64,000 nt of DNA. It comes from Pseudomonas graminis. Its GTDB lineage: Bacteria > Pseudomonadota > Gammaproteobacteria > Pseudomonadales > Pseudomonadaceae. The DNA lies in NCBI RefSeq assembly GCF_001705435.1, contig NZ_MDEN01000057.1, positions 153,771 through 217,770 on the forward strand, in the 5' to 3' direction. The translations under genes were made by a program, and so were the position numbers. Below, in pieces: positions 16,586 to 25,561 of this stretch. Every line of letters begins with the position of its first letter. Position 1 is the first letter of the stretch. The notes under the pieces are model-generated. The model had not been told where the DNA came from. It worked only from the letters and a program-made list of their open reading frames with translations, and ran no database searches.

Positions 16586-17029
16586 ATGGGCAACGAGCCT
16601 TTGGCGAACTTGGTACGTACTGGCGGATTGAAAGCCGAGCCTGCTGACAAGAACGAATATCGGACTGGTCCGCTCGGCCCTTGATAGGCTGTTGGACGTT
16701 CATAATTCCGCTCTTTCATACGCCAGCCGTTTTGATCTGGCCTATAACGCTGCACACGCAATGGCGCTGTCGGCACTGCGCCTGAAAGGATACCGGTCGG
16801 ACCGCCGCTATCTTGTGTTTCAGTGCCTTCCACACACGCTGATCTGGATAAAGTGCGGGTACAGCTCTCTGCGCTTTGCCACGAGCGCAGAAACCTCGCT
16901 GAGTACGAAGGCTACATGGATATCGATGACGCGTTGCTCGCGGAGCTACTCACGAGTACCGAAGCACTTCGAGGGCTACTGGCGTCGGAGATGGCCGCTC
17001 ATGGTTTCAGTCTCCCCTCTGGCGCATAA
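16586..17029 (+). pseudogene. HEPN-like partner of the nucleotidyltransferase, two compensating frameshifts
   Basis: Starting at ATG 16586, 14 nt after the nucleotidyltransferase stop, the reading frame gives MGNEPLANLVRTGGLKAEP and then stops at 16685-16687. The homologous-looking continuation (GLVRSALDRL...SRFDLAYNAAHAM...YLVFQCLPHTL) is in the +1 frame from about 16661. Near 16840 it returns to the first frame for DLDKVRVQLSALCHERRNLAEYEGYMDIDD and ends at TAA 17027-17029. A one-base gain near 16661 and a one-base loss near 16840 explain this. Joined, about 147 residues form an all-helical protein with an RNLAEYEG motif of a HEPN-like family seen beside such transferases. The end overlaps thiO. 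Confidence 0.75.
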
Positions 17030-18102
17030 GGCGCTTCATCAATAATCGGCACTTCCCCGACCAGCAAATCCGTCAGCAACTGACACGACGCCGGCGCCAG
17101 CACCAGGCCGTTGCGGTAGTGGCCGCAGTTGAGCCACAAGCCGTGATGATCCGGCACGGGGCCTATGAATGGAATGCCGTCAGGCGACCCCGGTCGCAAC
17201 CCCGCCCAGTGCCCGACCACGTGCGCATCCGCCAGCGCGGGGATCAATTCGATCGCCGAAGCTTTCAGGCTGTCCAGGGCATTTTCGGTGGGCGTCTTAT
17301 CAAACCCCTCGTGCTCAAGCGTACTGCCGATGAGGATATGCCCGTCACGCCGAGGGATCGCGTAACGGCCCTTGGCGAGGATCATGCTCGGCAGAAAGTC
17401 GGCGGCGCACTTGTAGAGGATCATCTGGCCTTTGACCGGCTCAACGGGCAGCGCCAGCCCCAGTTTGCCAAGCAGATCCCCGCTCCATGCGCCAGCCGCC
17501 AGCACCACACTGTCGCCCAGCACATCGCCCTCGTCCGTCGTGACACCCAGGACGCGATCACCTTCGCGCACAAAGTCGATGACCTGGCAGTGTTCGCGAA
17601 TCACCACGTTGGGCAATGCCAGTAACGCAGCCTTGAGCGACTTGACCAGACGCGGATTGCGGACGTTAGCGACGTCGGCCATGTGCACCGCTCGCGAATA
17701 GCCGCCGCCCATGACTGGCACGGCGTCGTAGACCGCAGAAATATCCACCGACGTCAGCGGACGATTCACACGCGCTGCCCATTCGAGCGCCTCGGCCTCG
17801 TCGTCGAGATCCAGCCAGTAAAGGCCGGTCTTGTGGACTTGCGGATCGATGCCGGTCATTCCCTGCAAGCGCTCGGCGAGCTGTGGGTAAAAATCCTGCG
17901 ACCAGTGCGAGAGTGCCGTTACGGCGGGGCTGTAGCGCCATGGGTAGAGCGGAGACACAATGCCGCCGCCGGCCCATGAGGACTCCTGGCCGACTTCCGA
18001 TCGGTCGATCAGCGTTACGCTTCGGACCTTTGAGGCGATGTTGAAGGCGGTCAGGAGGCCGATGACGCCTCCGCCGATGATAATGATGTGTTGCCCGGAC
18101 AT
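16999..18102 (-). CDS. thiO: FAD-dependent glycine oxidase ThiO
   Basis: A 367-residue DAO-family flavoenzyme. The N-terminal IIIIGGGVIGLLTAF Rossmann motif binds FAD. The middle substrate domain has SSWAGGGIVSPLYPW, and the C-terminal GLRPGSPDGIPFIGP and HYRNGLVLAP segments are family hallmarks. It oxidises glycine to iminoglycine for the thiazole half of thiamine. The position next to the pilin cluster matches P. aeruginosa. The ATG at 18102 (MSGQHIII) is preferred; an in-frame ATG at 18117 would add five residues. Its 3' end overlaps the broken HEPN gene by about 30 bp, convergently. Confidence 0.92.
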   Translation of the reverse strand: MSGQHIIIIGGGVIGLLTAFNIASKVRSVTLIDRSEVGQESSWAGGGIVSPLYPWRYSPAVTALSHWSQDFYPQLAERLQGMTGIDPQVHKTGLYWLDLDDEAEALEWAARVNRPLTSVDISAVYDAVPVMGGGYSRAVHMADVANVRNPRLVKSLKAALLALPNVVIREHCQVIDFVREGDRVLGVTTDEGDVLGDSVVLAAGAWSGDLLGKLGLALPVEPVKGQMILYKCAADFLPSMILAKGRYAIPRRDGHILIGSTLEHEGFDKTPTENALDSLKASAIELIPALADAHVVGHWAGLRPGSPDGIPFIGPVPDHHGLWLNCGHYRNGLVLAPASCQLLTDLLVGEVPIIDEAPYAPEGRLKP

Positions 18103-18226
18103 GCTGAACCCAACCATCCACGAATTATATGCGCCGCAATCCGCCCGTCAGATGGCAATCAACCTGACGCGAACGCAGCCGAAGAAATACTGTGTGCCAC
18201 CGGTCCGCCGAAAATTCCCGAACATC

Positions 18227-18257
18227 TACTACTTAGCGACTTCGGAGCTGAGTAGTA
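18227..18257. promoter_or_regulatory. Hairpin in the leader of the forward minor-pilin operon
   Basis: TACTACTTAGC (18227-18237) and GCTGAGTAGTA (18247-18257) pair over 11 bp with one G-T position and a 9-nt loop, 37 nt before the fimU start. No T-run follows, so it looks like a leader RNA structure or operator rather than a terminator. thiO is divergent, so both promoters must lie in 18103-18293. Confidence 0.45.
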
Positions 18258-18293
18258 TCACCATATTTCAATGCAAAAAATGGAATTTCCTTG

Positions 18294-18830
18294 ATGGATC
18301 TCAGCTCTGGTCTAACGCGCCCGAATCCGCGTCGCAGCTGGCAATGTCCTGACAAGGGCGTTAATGGCGGGTTTACGTTGATCGAGCTGATCGTGACCGT
18401 AGTGATCGTTGGCATTTTTGCCGCCATTGCGGTGCCGAGTTTCGTCAGCCTGATTCACCGCAGTAACGTGAGGGCAGGGGCCGATGAGCTTTATAACCTG
18501 CTGCAATACTCTCGAGCGGAAGCGGTGACTCGTAGTACGCCTGTCACCATTGCGGCCCCCGGGAGCAGTAGCGCCAACTGGGCGGGAGATCTCTCGGTCA
18601 AAACGACTCAGCAGACGCTGAGACAAATTGGCGCCTCGGGGCTGCAATCCGGTATCACGATTACGACCGCAGTGGGCAGCATTGCTTTCTCGCCGACAGG
18701 TACGTCCTCTGCCACAGCCTGCTTCCAGGTCTCATACGCCAATGACTCCTCCGTTATACCGCAGTTTATCTCTGTGCAGTCCAGTGGACGCATCGCTCCT
18801 CCCGTCTCGACGCGCCCTGGGGGATGCTGA
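18294..18830 (+). CDS. fimU: Type IV minor pilin FimU/FimT (GspH family)
   Basis: A 178-residue prepilin. The leader is about 26 residues and ends in Gly before FTLIELIVTVVIVGIFAAIAVPSF, with Glu5 present for PilD cleavage and filament docking. A GspH-like beta domain follows, with YNLLQYSRAEAVTRSTPV. Minor pilins prime pilus assembly and sit at the tip with PilY1. The ATG at 18294 is the best start I can see, though its Shine-Dalgarno is poor and the leader is at the long end. It is first in the order fimU-pilV-pilW-pilX-pilY1-pilE. The pilV start overlaps its stop. Confidence 0.88.
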   Translation: MDLSSGLTRPNPRRSWQCPDKGVNGGFTLIELIVTVVIVGIFAAIAVPSFVSLIHRSNVRAGADELYNLLQYSRAEAVTRSTPVTIAAPGSSSANWAGDLSVKTTQQTLRQIGASGLQSGITITTAVGSIAFSPTGTSSATACFQVSYANDSSVIPQFISVQSSGRIAPPVSTRPGGC

Positions 18831-19384
18831 TGAACGGTAGCATCGCGCGCGGTCGCTCAGCTGGTTTCAGCATGATCGAAGTCCTGGTCAGCCTGCTCAT
18901 TATTGTAGTGGGTGTGCTTGGCATGGTTGCCCTTCAAAGCAAGGCCATTCCCTACACTCAGGATTCTGTTCAGCGTAATACCGCGATCATGCTTGTGGAC
19001 GATCTCGTCGAAATCATTCGCAGCGCACCCGCGGATTGCACCACCGGCAATTCATGCCTGAAGGCGCCGGGCGCCTCGTTCCCAAGTCCCGCTTCAGACT
19101 GCACACCTTCACCGTCAGCGCTGTCCGAGCAGATCGGTTGCTGGGCATCACGTGCAGGCACCATGTTGCCAGGCGCCGACAGCCTGCTTGACTCGGACAG
19201 CTTCTACATCTGCAAAACACCTACGCCAGGCGATGTATCAGCCTGCACGACCTCAAGCGCAACGAACGCCGATCTGGAGATTCAGGTTGCCTGGAAGGTC
19301 AAGAACGCCGCTGACTGCATGACCGGCTCCAGTCTCACGACGCCAGGTACCTGCACCTATCGCTTGAGGACACGCATCAAATGA
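18824..19384 (+). CDS. pilV: Type IV minor pilin PilV
   Basis: A 186-residue prepilin. The leader MLMNGSIARGRSAG precedes FSMIEVLVSLLIIVVGVLGMVALQ, typical of PilV, with Glu5. The exported domain holds several Cys (DCTTGNSC, IGCW, ICKTP, DCMTG), consistent with disulfide-stabilised pilin tips. The start overlaps the fimU stop; a second ATG at 18830 is equally possible. The stop overlaps pilW by ATGA. It belongs to the pilus-tip priming complex with PilW, PilX and PilY1. Confidence 0.92.
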   Translation: MLMNGSIARGRSAGFSMIEVLVSLLIIVVGVLGMVALQSKAIPYTQDSVQRNTAIMLVDDLVEIIRSAPADCTTGNSCLKAPGASFPSPASDCTPSPSALSEQIGCWASRAGTMLPGADSLLDSDSFYICKTPTPGDVSACTTSSATNADLEIQVAWKVKNAADCMTGSSLTTPGTCTYRLRTRIK

Positions 19385-20175
19385 AAGCCTTAGCTAACCG
19401 GCAAAAAGGCCTGTCACTGATCGAGCTAATGGTCGCGATGGTCATCGGCCTGCTCCTGATCCTCGGCGTGACTCAGATTTTCATCAGCAACCAGCGGACT
19501 TATCTTTTTCAGCAAGCGCAGATGGGCAATCAGGAAAATGGCCGTTTCACCTTGGCCATCCTGAGCCAGGAATTGTTGAAAGCCGGCTATCGCAGCAGCC
19601 TCGGCGCCGTAATTCCCGCCGACAACTCTCTGAGCGGCTGCAATTTTCCACTGGGCGCCTCCGTCGTGGCGATATCCGAATCCGCCTTGTGCGTTCAGTA
19701 TCAGGCCACCAGCAAACTCGACGTCACCTGCCAGGGAACGGCCTTGGCGACGGGGGACAAAGACAGCATCACTGCACCCTATTCGGCGAAGCCGGTGCCG
19801 GCCACCGTGCGCCCGAAAATTGTCCAGAAAATAGCCTTCGATTCTGACAACAAAGCCATTACATGCACCAACGGCGCCATCAATCAGCAGCTCGTGAGCG
19901 GTGTCCAGGATCTGCGCTTTGAATATGGATCGGACCCTACTGACCCGAAAGCCGTCACCAAATACACTGCTACTGCGCCGACCGGTACCATTGCGGCGGT
20001 CCGTTACAGCGCTTTGATGCAGAGCTCGGGCACACCGATGATCCGGGATACAACCACGGATATTTCACTCGCGCTCAAAGACTGGAACGGGCGCTATGGC
20101 ACCAGCTACAACGATACGAAAGGTATTTATCAAATTGTGCAGGGGACCATCATGATCCGGAATCAGATGCCATGA
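19381..20175 (+). CDS. pilW: Type IV minor pilin PilW
   Basis: A 264-residue prepilin. The short leader MKALANRQKG precedes LSLIELMVAMVIGLLLILGVTQIFISNQRTY, with Glu5. The PilW signature QMGNQENGRFTLAILSQELLKAGYR follows. The long exported domain fits PilW, the largest of the minor pilins. ATGA overlaps on both sides couple it to pilV and pilX. It connects PilX/PilY1 to the rest of the tip complex in P. aeruginosa (family knowledge). Confidence 0.94.
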   Translation: MKALANRQKGLSLIELMVAMVIGLLLILGVTQIFISNQRTYLFQQAQMGNQENGRFTLAILSQELLKAGYRSSLGAVIPADNSLSGCNFPLGASVVAISESALCVQYQATSKLDVTCQGTALATGDKDSITAPYSAKPVPATVRPKIVQKIAFDSDNKAITCTNGAINQQLVSGVQDLRFEYGSDPTDPKAVTKYTATAPTGTIAAVRYSALMQSSGTPMIRDTTTDISLALKDWNGRYGTSYNDTKGIYQIVQGTIMIRNQMP

Positions 20176-20750
20176 GGCCCCCGATCAATACGCTTGCGCG
20201 CTGGCAACACCGCAACCAGACCGGCGCCACTCTTCTGGTGGCGCTGATGATGCTGTTGATCATCACGTTGCTTGCACTTTCCAGCATGCGGGGGGTGTCG
20301 CTCGAATCCCGGATCACCGGTAACCTCAGGCTCCAGAAGACCCTGACCAACGCCGCCGAAGCGGGGCTCCGAATCGGTGAGGTGAGCATTAACCAGTGGC
20401 AATGCACTACGATCGCCGGCAATACGAACAAGCCCTGCATGCGTGTCCCGACGACCTTGGTAAACGGCGATTATCTACCGGCATTCACCGCCGCCAACAG
20501 CGCCAATATCAATTTGGTTACCACATATCAATACAACCCGGCCACCGGCAATAACGTCGAGATTGAATGGTATGTGACCGATTTGAAGTTCCTGGACGGT
20601 CAGGCGCAGAACAACTGTGCGCTTCTGGCCAGAGACTGCGGCCGTCACTATTACGAAATCACCGCCTGCGCTTCCAACGTCAGATGCTCCAGCGACACAA
20701 CCACGCAACGCGTCATCCTTCGCACGGTTTTTGCCGTTTCCGACTCTTAA
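20172..20750 (+). CDS. pilX: Type IV minor pilin PilX
   Basis: A 192-residue protein with the PilX N-terminal domain: QTGATLLVALMMLLIITLLALSSM, then SLESRITGNLRLQKTLTNAAEAGLR. As is normal for PilX, the residue after the leader Gly is Ala and Glu5 is absent, which suits a cap-like position at the pilus tip. The C-terminal domain has paired cysteines. The start overlaps pilW by ATGA; 24 nt then separate it from pilY1. Confidence 0.93.
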   Translation: MRPPINTLARWQHRNQTGATLLVALMMLLIITLLALSSMRGVSLESRITGNLRLQKTLTNAAEAGLRIGEVSINQWQCTTIAGNTNKPCMRVPTTLVNGDYLPAFTAANSANINLVTTYQYNPATGNNVEIEWYVTDLKFLDGQAQNNCALLARDCGRHYYEITACASNVRCSSDTTTQRVILRTVFAVSDS

Positions 20751-20774
20751 GCGCCTGCCAGACAGTGAACGACC

Positions 20775-23700
20775 ATGAATAAGCCAATCACGCTCAGCAG
20801 TTTCATCGTAGCACTGGCCTGTCTGATCCTGCTGCCGTTCGGCGTGGCGTACGCTGCCGTGAGCCAGGTCCCCGCGCAGCTGCCGCTGTTCCTGAACAAC
20901 TCCGTACCGCCGCTGAACATGCTGGTAGTGGGCCGCGACCACAAGTTGTTTTTCCCTGCCTATAACGACGCCTCCGACTTGGACGGTGACGGCTCTATCG
21001 ATATTCGTTATAAGCCCTCAATTACTTACCTGGGCTATTTCGATTCACTCACGTGCTACAGCTACAACAATGGTTACTTCTCGGCGCAGTCGAAAACGAC
21101 AGTTGCGAACCTCAAAAAATGCCCGGGAAACTGGAGCGGTGATTACCTTAATTACCTGACGACCTCACGCGCCGATGCGCTGCGCAAAGTGCTCTATGGC
21201 GGCTATCGCGAGGTAGACACCACCTCGCAGACCATTCTTACCCGCGCCTATATTTCGACCGACGCGCACACGTGGGGCAAGGAGTACTCAAGCCGTACCG
21301 TGGATGGTTACGACCTGTCGGATTACACCCCGCTGTCGAATCCCAGTGCCGGCAACTACACGCTCTTCGCCAACAACACACAGAGCAGCGCGCCGTTGCT
21401 GCGCGTGCTATCCAATGTGTCGAACATTCGCATCTTTGGCTGGGTATCTCGGGAAGTGACCCAGGGCGGGTCCAAGGCAACCAATACCAACTTTAGCGAC
21501 GTCGATGTTTCCCCCACCAACTACCAGGTACGGGTCGAGGTCTGTAAATCAGGCTTCATCGAAAGCAACTGCAAGCTCTATCCCAATGGCACCTATAAAC
21601 CCACAGGCATCCTTCACGACTACGGTGAAGGCAACCAGATGTACTTCGGACTTGTAACGGGCACCTACCAGAACAATATTCAGGGAGGTGTAGTCCGCAA
21701 GGCGATGGGCAGCTTCTCGGCCGAGATCGATGCCTCGACGGGAATCTTTGGCACACAGGACAGAAACGGCAACTACGTGAAAGGCGCTATCATCGGGACG
21801 CTGGACGGGCTGAGGCTCAGCACCACCGGTTGCAATATCTACGTCACGCCCATGCCGAACGCCAACTGCCCGAACTGGGGGAATCCGCTCGGCGAAATGA
21901 TGTTTGAGACCATGCGCTACTTCAGCGGCGAGACCACTCCCACCGCTAATTACAAATCCGGGAATGCTGACACCAGCGGCGGCTTGAGCCTGACCAGCGT
22001 CACGACGTGGAGCAACCCTTATTCGGCGACGCCGAACGCAGCCGCTACACCGCCAACTTATCCGAGTTGCTCCAAGCCATTCGAGACACTTTTCAGTGAC
22101 GTAACACCCAGTTATGACTCTGACTTGCCTGGCAGCAAATACACAATAAACGCGGCCCCAGGCAGTTCCGCTGCGCTGACCAATCTAGACGTAAATGCGC
22201 TTGGACAGACGATCTGGAACACGGATGTGGGTGGCAGCAAAAACATAAATATCGGCCAGACACTAGGCGCTAGCGATCAGGCGCCGACTGCAAAAGCAGC
22301 GTCCAGTCTGGGTAACATCAGGGGGTTGCCGGAAGAGCCCACCAAAGAGGGCACTTTCAACGCAGCGGCAGTGGCTTATTTCGCCAACACCAACCCGATT
22401 ACCTCTCTAGGTAATCAAAAGGTCCAGACCTTCTCCATCGCACTCTCGTCGACGCTACCGCGGATTCAAATGCCCGTCGGCACGGGCTCAATCACGCTGG
22501 TGCCATTTGGCAAAGTGGCGAGCAGCGGCATTACCGAGCAAATCACCGGCTTTTATATCGATTCGCTGTACAACATGACTGGCCAGCCCACCAACGCCAA
22601 TATCAACGGCGGCCGGGCGCAGGCGGTTTTCCGGGTGGTGTTCGACGACTGCGGTCAGGGCTGCGATTACGACATGGACGCCATTGTGCTCTATACCGTC
22701 GCGGTCAACGCCCTCGGCACGCTGGATGTGACGCTGCAAACCGTCTACTCGGTATCGGGCGCCGAGTCGCACATGGGCTATACCATTTCCGGCACCACCA
22801 CCGACGGTATTTATCTGGAGGTGACAGGGGGGGCCAACGGAAACCTTCACTACTCGCTCGATACGCCCGGTACGAGACTTCCCGGTGCATGCGCAACATC
22901 AACCGCGACCTGCAACAACACGGCCGACCTGCTCCCGGGACGCAAAGACCAAAACCAGGCGGTATCACCTTCATCCCGGGGCGATACCCATACCCGCAGG
23001 TTCGTCGCTTCGCCAACGACCTCCATAACTAACCTGCAGGATCCATTGTGGTACGCGGCCAAGTGGGGCGGCTTCGGCGGCCCGACCAACACCAGCAGCA
23101 GCCTGCCGGTGGCGGGACAGTGGGATTCGACAAAATCGGGCACGCCTAACAATTACTTTCTGGTGACCAACGCCTCGACCCTCAAGCAACAGCTCGACGC
23201 CGCCTTCAACCAGATTCTGCAAACCAATAACTCGGTGGCGACACCGGCAGTGGTCCCTGCGCTCGGCACCAGCAATGCGGCCGCGACGTATTTGAACAGC
23301 CTCAATGTCGCCACCTGGAGCGGCGACCTAATCAAGACCACCACCACGATCAACAAAGCGGATGGCAGCACCAGCAGCGTGCAGAACTGGTCTGCCTCGC
23401 AGGTGGTGCCTACATGGAGTTCGCGCAACATCCAGATGGCAGGCACGACCACTAACGGCCTGCAGGCGTTCACGTATGCCAACCTGGCGAACCGTACCTA
23501 CGCCGGCATCAACTTGCAGACGACACTAACGTCCGATCAAGTGGACTTCGTGAAAGGTGACACCAGTAGAGCCACCTCTACATACCGCCGCCGCGCTTCG
23601 CTGATCGGTGACTTGGTCAACTCTTCGCCAGTGGTGGTGGACACATCCCTCTATGACGCATCCGTTGCCGATACCCTTGATGGGCAGAGCGGCGCCTACG

Positions 23701-25136
23701 GGACGTTCCAGACGACCCAGAGCACTCGACGCGGGCAAGTCTACGTTGGCGCCAACGATGGGATGTTGCATGCGTTCGATACCCTGACCGGCGTCGAAAA
23801 GTTCGCATTCATTCCCACGGCAGTGATCTCGAACCTCAATGCATTGACCAATAAGGATTACAACTCCAACTCCGCTCTCCATCGTTTTTTCGTCGACAGC
23901 ACGCCGGTCGTCGCAGACGTATACTTTGGCAGCGCGTGGCACACGATTCTGGTGGGCACGCTGGGTGCGGGCGGGCGAGAAATCTTTGCGCTGGACATCA
24001 CCAACCCCGACAGCATCAGCCTGCTCTGGGAGTTCACATCACAGAACGACGTGGATCTAGGCTCAAGTTTTTCCGTTCCTGTCATCGCCAAGCTGCACTC
24101 CGGAGAATGGGGCGTCATAGTCGGCAATGGCTACAGCGGTAACAACGGCAATGCATCACTGTTCATCCTCAATGCCGCCACAGGTGCCACGATCAGCAAG
24201 TTGACCACCTCGGTGACCGGCAACAACGGGCTGTCTTCTCCCGTGGTGCTGGACGCAAACGCCGACGGCTATGCAGATTACGTGTACGCCGGGGACCTGC
24301 TTGGCAACCTATGGCGCTTTGACCTGATTGCAAGTTCGCTGACGGCAAACGCCACAGCGAGCAACTACAAAGTAGCGTTTGGCAACAAACCGCTCTACAC
24401 CGCGACCGCGAGCGATACGGCCGGGGCCGCCGTGCAGTCCATTACCGCACCACCGACGGTCGTAGCACATCCGACTGCAGCGGGAACGATCGTGTTGTTC
24501 GGAACGGGGCGCTATTTCGCGACGGCCGACAAGGCCAGCACCGACCTGCAGACCTTGTACGGCATCTGGGATAAACAAACGGTCGGCGCCGCAGCATCGT
24601 CAACGCCAACGTTAACGCGGGGCAGCCTTCAGGCTCAGACGATTACGTCGCAGGCCAATAACGTCAGTTTTGCGGGAACCAGTAACGATGTCCGCATCGT
24701 GAGTAATAACACCGTGGACTGGACCGCCAAGTCGGGCTGGTATCTCGACCTTGCCGTGGGCAACACGCTTCTGGGTGAGCGGCTGGTCGACCCGCTGGTC
24801 CTCAGCGGCAGCGTATTGTTTGCATCGACGCGAACGCCGGTTACCGACGTGTGCAGCCCAGGCGTCACAGGATGGCTATATGGCCTTGATCCGACCACGG
24901 GAAGTCGCACGGCTTTCACCGTATTCAACCTTCGACGCAATGGCACCATCTCAAGCGCTGACAACTACAACGACACCGTCGTCAGCGGGATGAGCATCAG
25001 CGCCGGGGGTGTAGACGTTGGCAGCATCGGTGGCAGCAAGTACTCGACTGATTCGAGCGGCGAACCCACCGCCGTCAACACCGGAACCGCTTTCAATGGC
25101 CGCCAGAACTGGCGCGTTATTCCATACACTCCATGA
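20775..25136 (+). CDS. pilY1: Type IV pilus tip adhesin / assembly factor PilY1
   Basis: A 1453-residue exported protein with a signal peptide to about residue 27 (FGVAYA). The N-terminal region has a divergent DVTPSYDSDLPG segment where some family members carry a von Willebrand fold; no clear MIDAS triad is visible. The C-terminal third is a PilC/PilY1 beta-propeller (RRGQVYVGANDGMLHAFD onward). Two EF-hand-like calcium loops are visible: DLDGDGSID (about 68-76) and DANADGYAD (1160-1168). The second matches the propeller Ca site needed for pilus extension and retraction in P. aeruginosa. It is longer than PilY1 of P. aeruginosa (about 1160 aa). Only 11 nt separate its stop from the pilE start. 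Confidence 0.93.
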   Translation: MNKPITLSSFIVALACLILLPFGVAYAAVSQVPAQLPLFLNNSVPPLNMLVVGRDHKLFFPAYNDASDLDGDGSIDIRYKPSITYLGYFDSLTCYSYNNGYFSAQSKTTVANLKKCPGNWSGDYLNYLTTSRADALRKVLYGGYREVDTTSQTILTRAYISTDAHTWGKEYSSRTVDGYDLSDYTPLSNPSAGNYTLFANNTQSSAPLLRVLSNVSNIRIFGWVSREVTQGGSKATNTNFSDVDVSPTNYQVRVEVCKSGFIESNCKLYPNGTYKPTGILHDYGEGNQMYFGLVTGTYQNNIQGGVVRKAMGSFSAEIDASTGIFGTQDRNGNYVKGAIIGTLDGLRLSTTGCNIYVTPMPNANCPNWGNPLGEMMFETMRYFSGETTPTANYKSGNADTSGGLSLTSVTTWSNPYSATPNAAATPPTYPSCSKPFETLFSDVTPSYDSDLPGSKYTINAAPGSSAALTNLDVNALGQTIWNTDVGGSKNINIGQTLGASDQAPTAKAASSLGNIRGLPEEPTKEGTFNAAAVAYFANTNPITSLGNQKVQTFSIALSSTLPRIQMPVGTGSITLVPFGKVASSGITEQITGFYIDSLYNMTGQPTNANINGGRAQAVFRVVFDDCGQGCDYDMDAIVLYTVAVNALGTLDVTLQTVYSVSGAESHMGYTISGTTTDGIYLEVTGGANGNLHYSLDTPGTRLPGACATSTATCNNTADLLPGRKDQNQAVSPSSRGDTHTRRFVASPTTSITNLQDPLWYAAKWGGFGGPTNTSSSLPVAGQWDSTKSGTPNNYFLVTNASTLKQQLDAAFNQILQTNNSVATPAVVPALGTSNAAATYLNSLNVATWSGDLIKTTTTINKADGSTSSVQNWSASQVVPTWSSRNIQMAGTTTNGLQAFTYANLANRTYAGINLQTTLTSDQVDFVKGDTSRATSTYRRRASLIGDLVNSSPVVVDTSLYDASVADTLDGQSGAYGTFQTTQSTRRGQVYVGANDGMLHAFDTLTGVEKFAFIPTAVISNLNALTNKDYNSNSALHRFFVDSTPVVADVYFGSAWHTILVGTLGAGGREIFALDITNPDSISLLWEFTSQNDVDLGSSFSVPVIAKLHSGEWGVIVGNGYSGNNGNASLFILNAATGATISKLTTSVTGNNGLSSPVVLDANADGYADYVYAGDLLGNLWRFDLIASSLTANATASNYKVAFGNKPLYTATASDTAGAAVQSITAPPTVVAHPTAAGTIVLFGTGRYFATADKASTDLQTLYGIWDKQTVGAAASSTPTLTRGSLQAQTITSQANNVSFAGTSNDVRIVSNNTVDWTAKSGWYLDLAVGNTLLGERLVDPLVLSGSVLFASTRTPVTDVCSPGVTGWLYGLDPTTGSRTAFTVFNLRRNGTISSADNYNDTVVSGMSISAGGVDVGSIGGSKYSTDSSGEPTAVNTGTAFNGRQNWRVIPYTP

Positions 25137-25147
25137 GGCTGTACTTA

Positions 25148-25558
25148 ATGCATTGTTCAAACCGCTCTCAACGCGGCTTCACGCTGATCGAGTTGATGAT
25201 TACCGTCGCCATCGTTGCCATCCTGGCGGCAATCGCTTATCCGTCCTACACCAAATACGTCCAGCGGGGTTATCGCTCCGAAGGGATAGTGATGCTCAAT
25301 GACGCCGTGGCCCGAATGGAGCGGTACTACGCTCAGAACAATACGTATGCGGTTACCAATCTCACCGCGTTGGGTTTTGCCAGCACGCAGCCGCTCTCAC
25401 AAACCGGCAAATACCAGTTGAGCGTTACAGCGAATGCGACGGCATATTCGTTCACGGCCGCACCTCGGGATCAGCAAACGCAAGATGCATGCGGAGCATT
25501 AACTATTGATCAACTCGGGAACAAAACCTCGGCTGGCGGCACCGACTGCTTTAAATAA
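25148..25558 (+). CDS. pilE: Type IV minor pilin PilE, forward set
   Basis: A 136-residue prepilin. The leader MHCSNRSQRG precedes FTLIELMITVAIVAILAAIAYPSYTKYV, with Glu5. GYRSEGIVMLNDAVARMERYYAQNNTY is the PilE signature, and two C-terminal cysteines (DACGAL, TDCFK) form the pilin D-loop. ATG 25148 is chosen because GAGG lies about 9 nt upstream; the in-frame ATG at 25133 overlaps the pilY1 stop. Its stop is 3 nt from the stop of the reverse-strand pilE-like gene. Confidence 0.93.
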   Translation: MHCSNRSQRGFTLIELMITVAIVAILAAIAYPSYTKYVQRGYRSEGIVMLNDAVARMERYYAQNNTYAVTNLTALGFASTQPLSQTGKYQLSVTANATAYSFTAAPRDQQTQDACGALTIDQLGNKTSAGGTDCFK

Positions 25559-25561
25559 GCA

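Noticed and set aside
16586..17029. Programmed ribosomal frameshifting as the explanation for the split HEPN-like gene
   Set aside because: No slippery heptamer or downstream pseudoknot is visible at either shift point, and two opposite shifts would be needed.
18180..18210. Possible sigma-54 promoter before the minor pilins
   Set aside because: A TGGCAC-like string exists only on the reverse strand and lacks the TTGC element at the right distance, so it does not fit a PilR-activated promoter for fimU.
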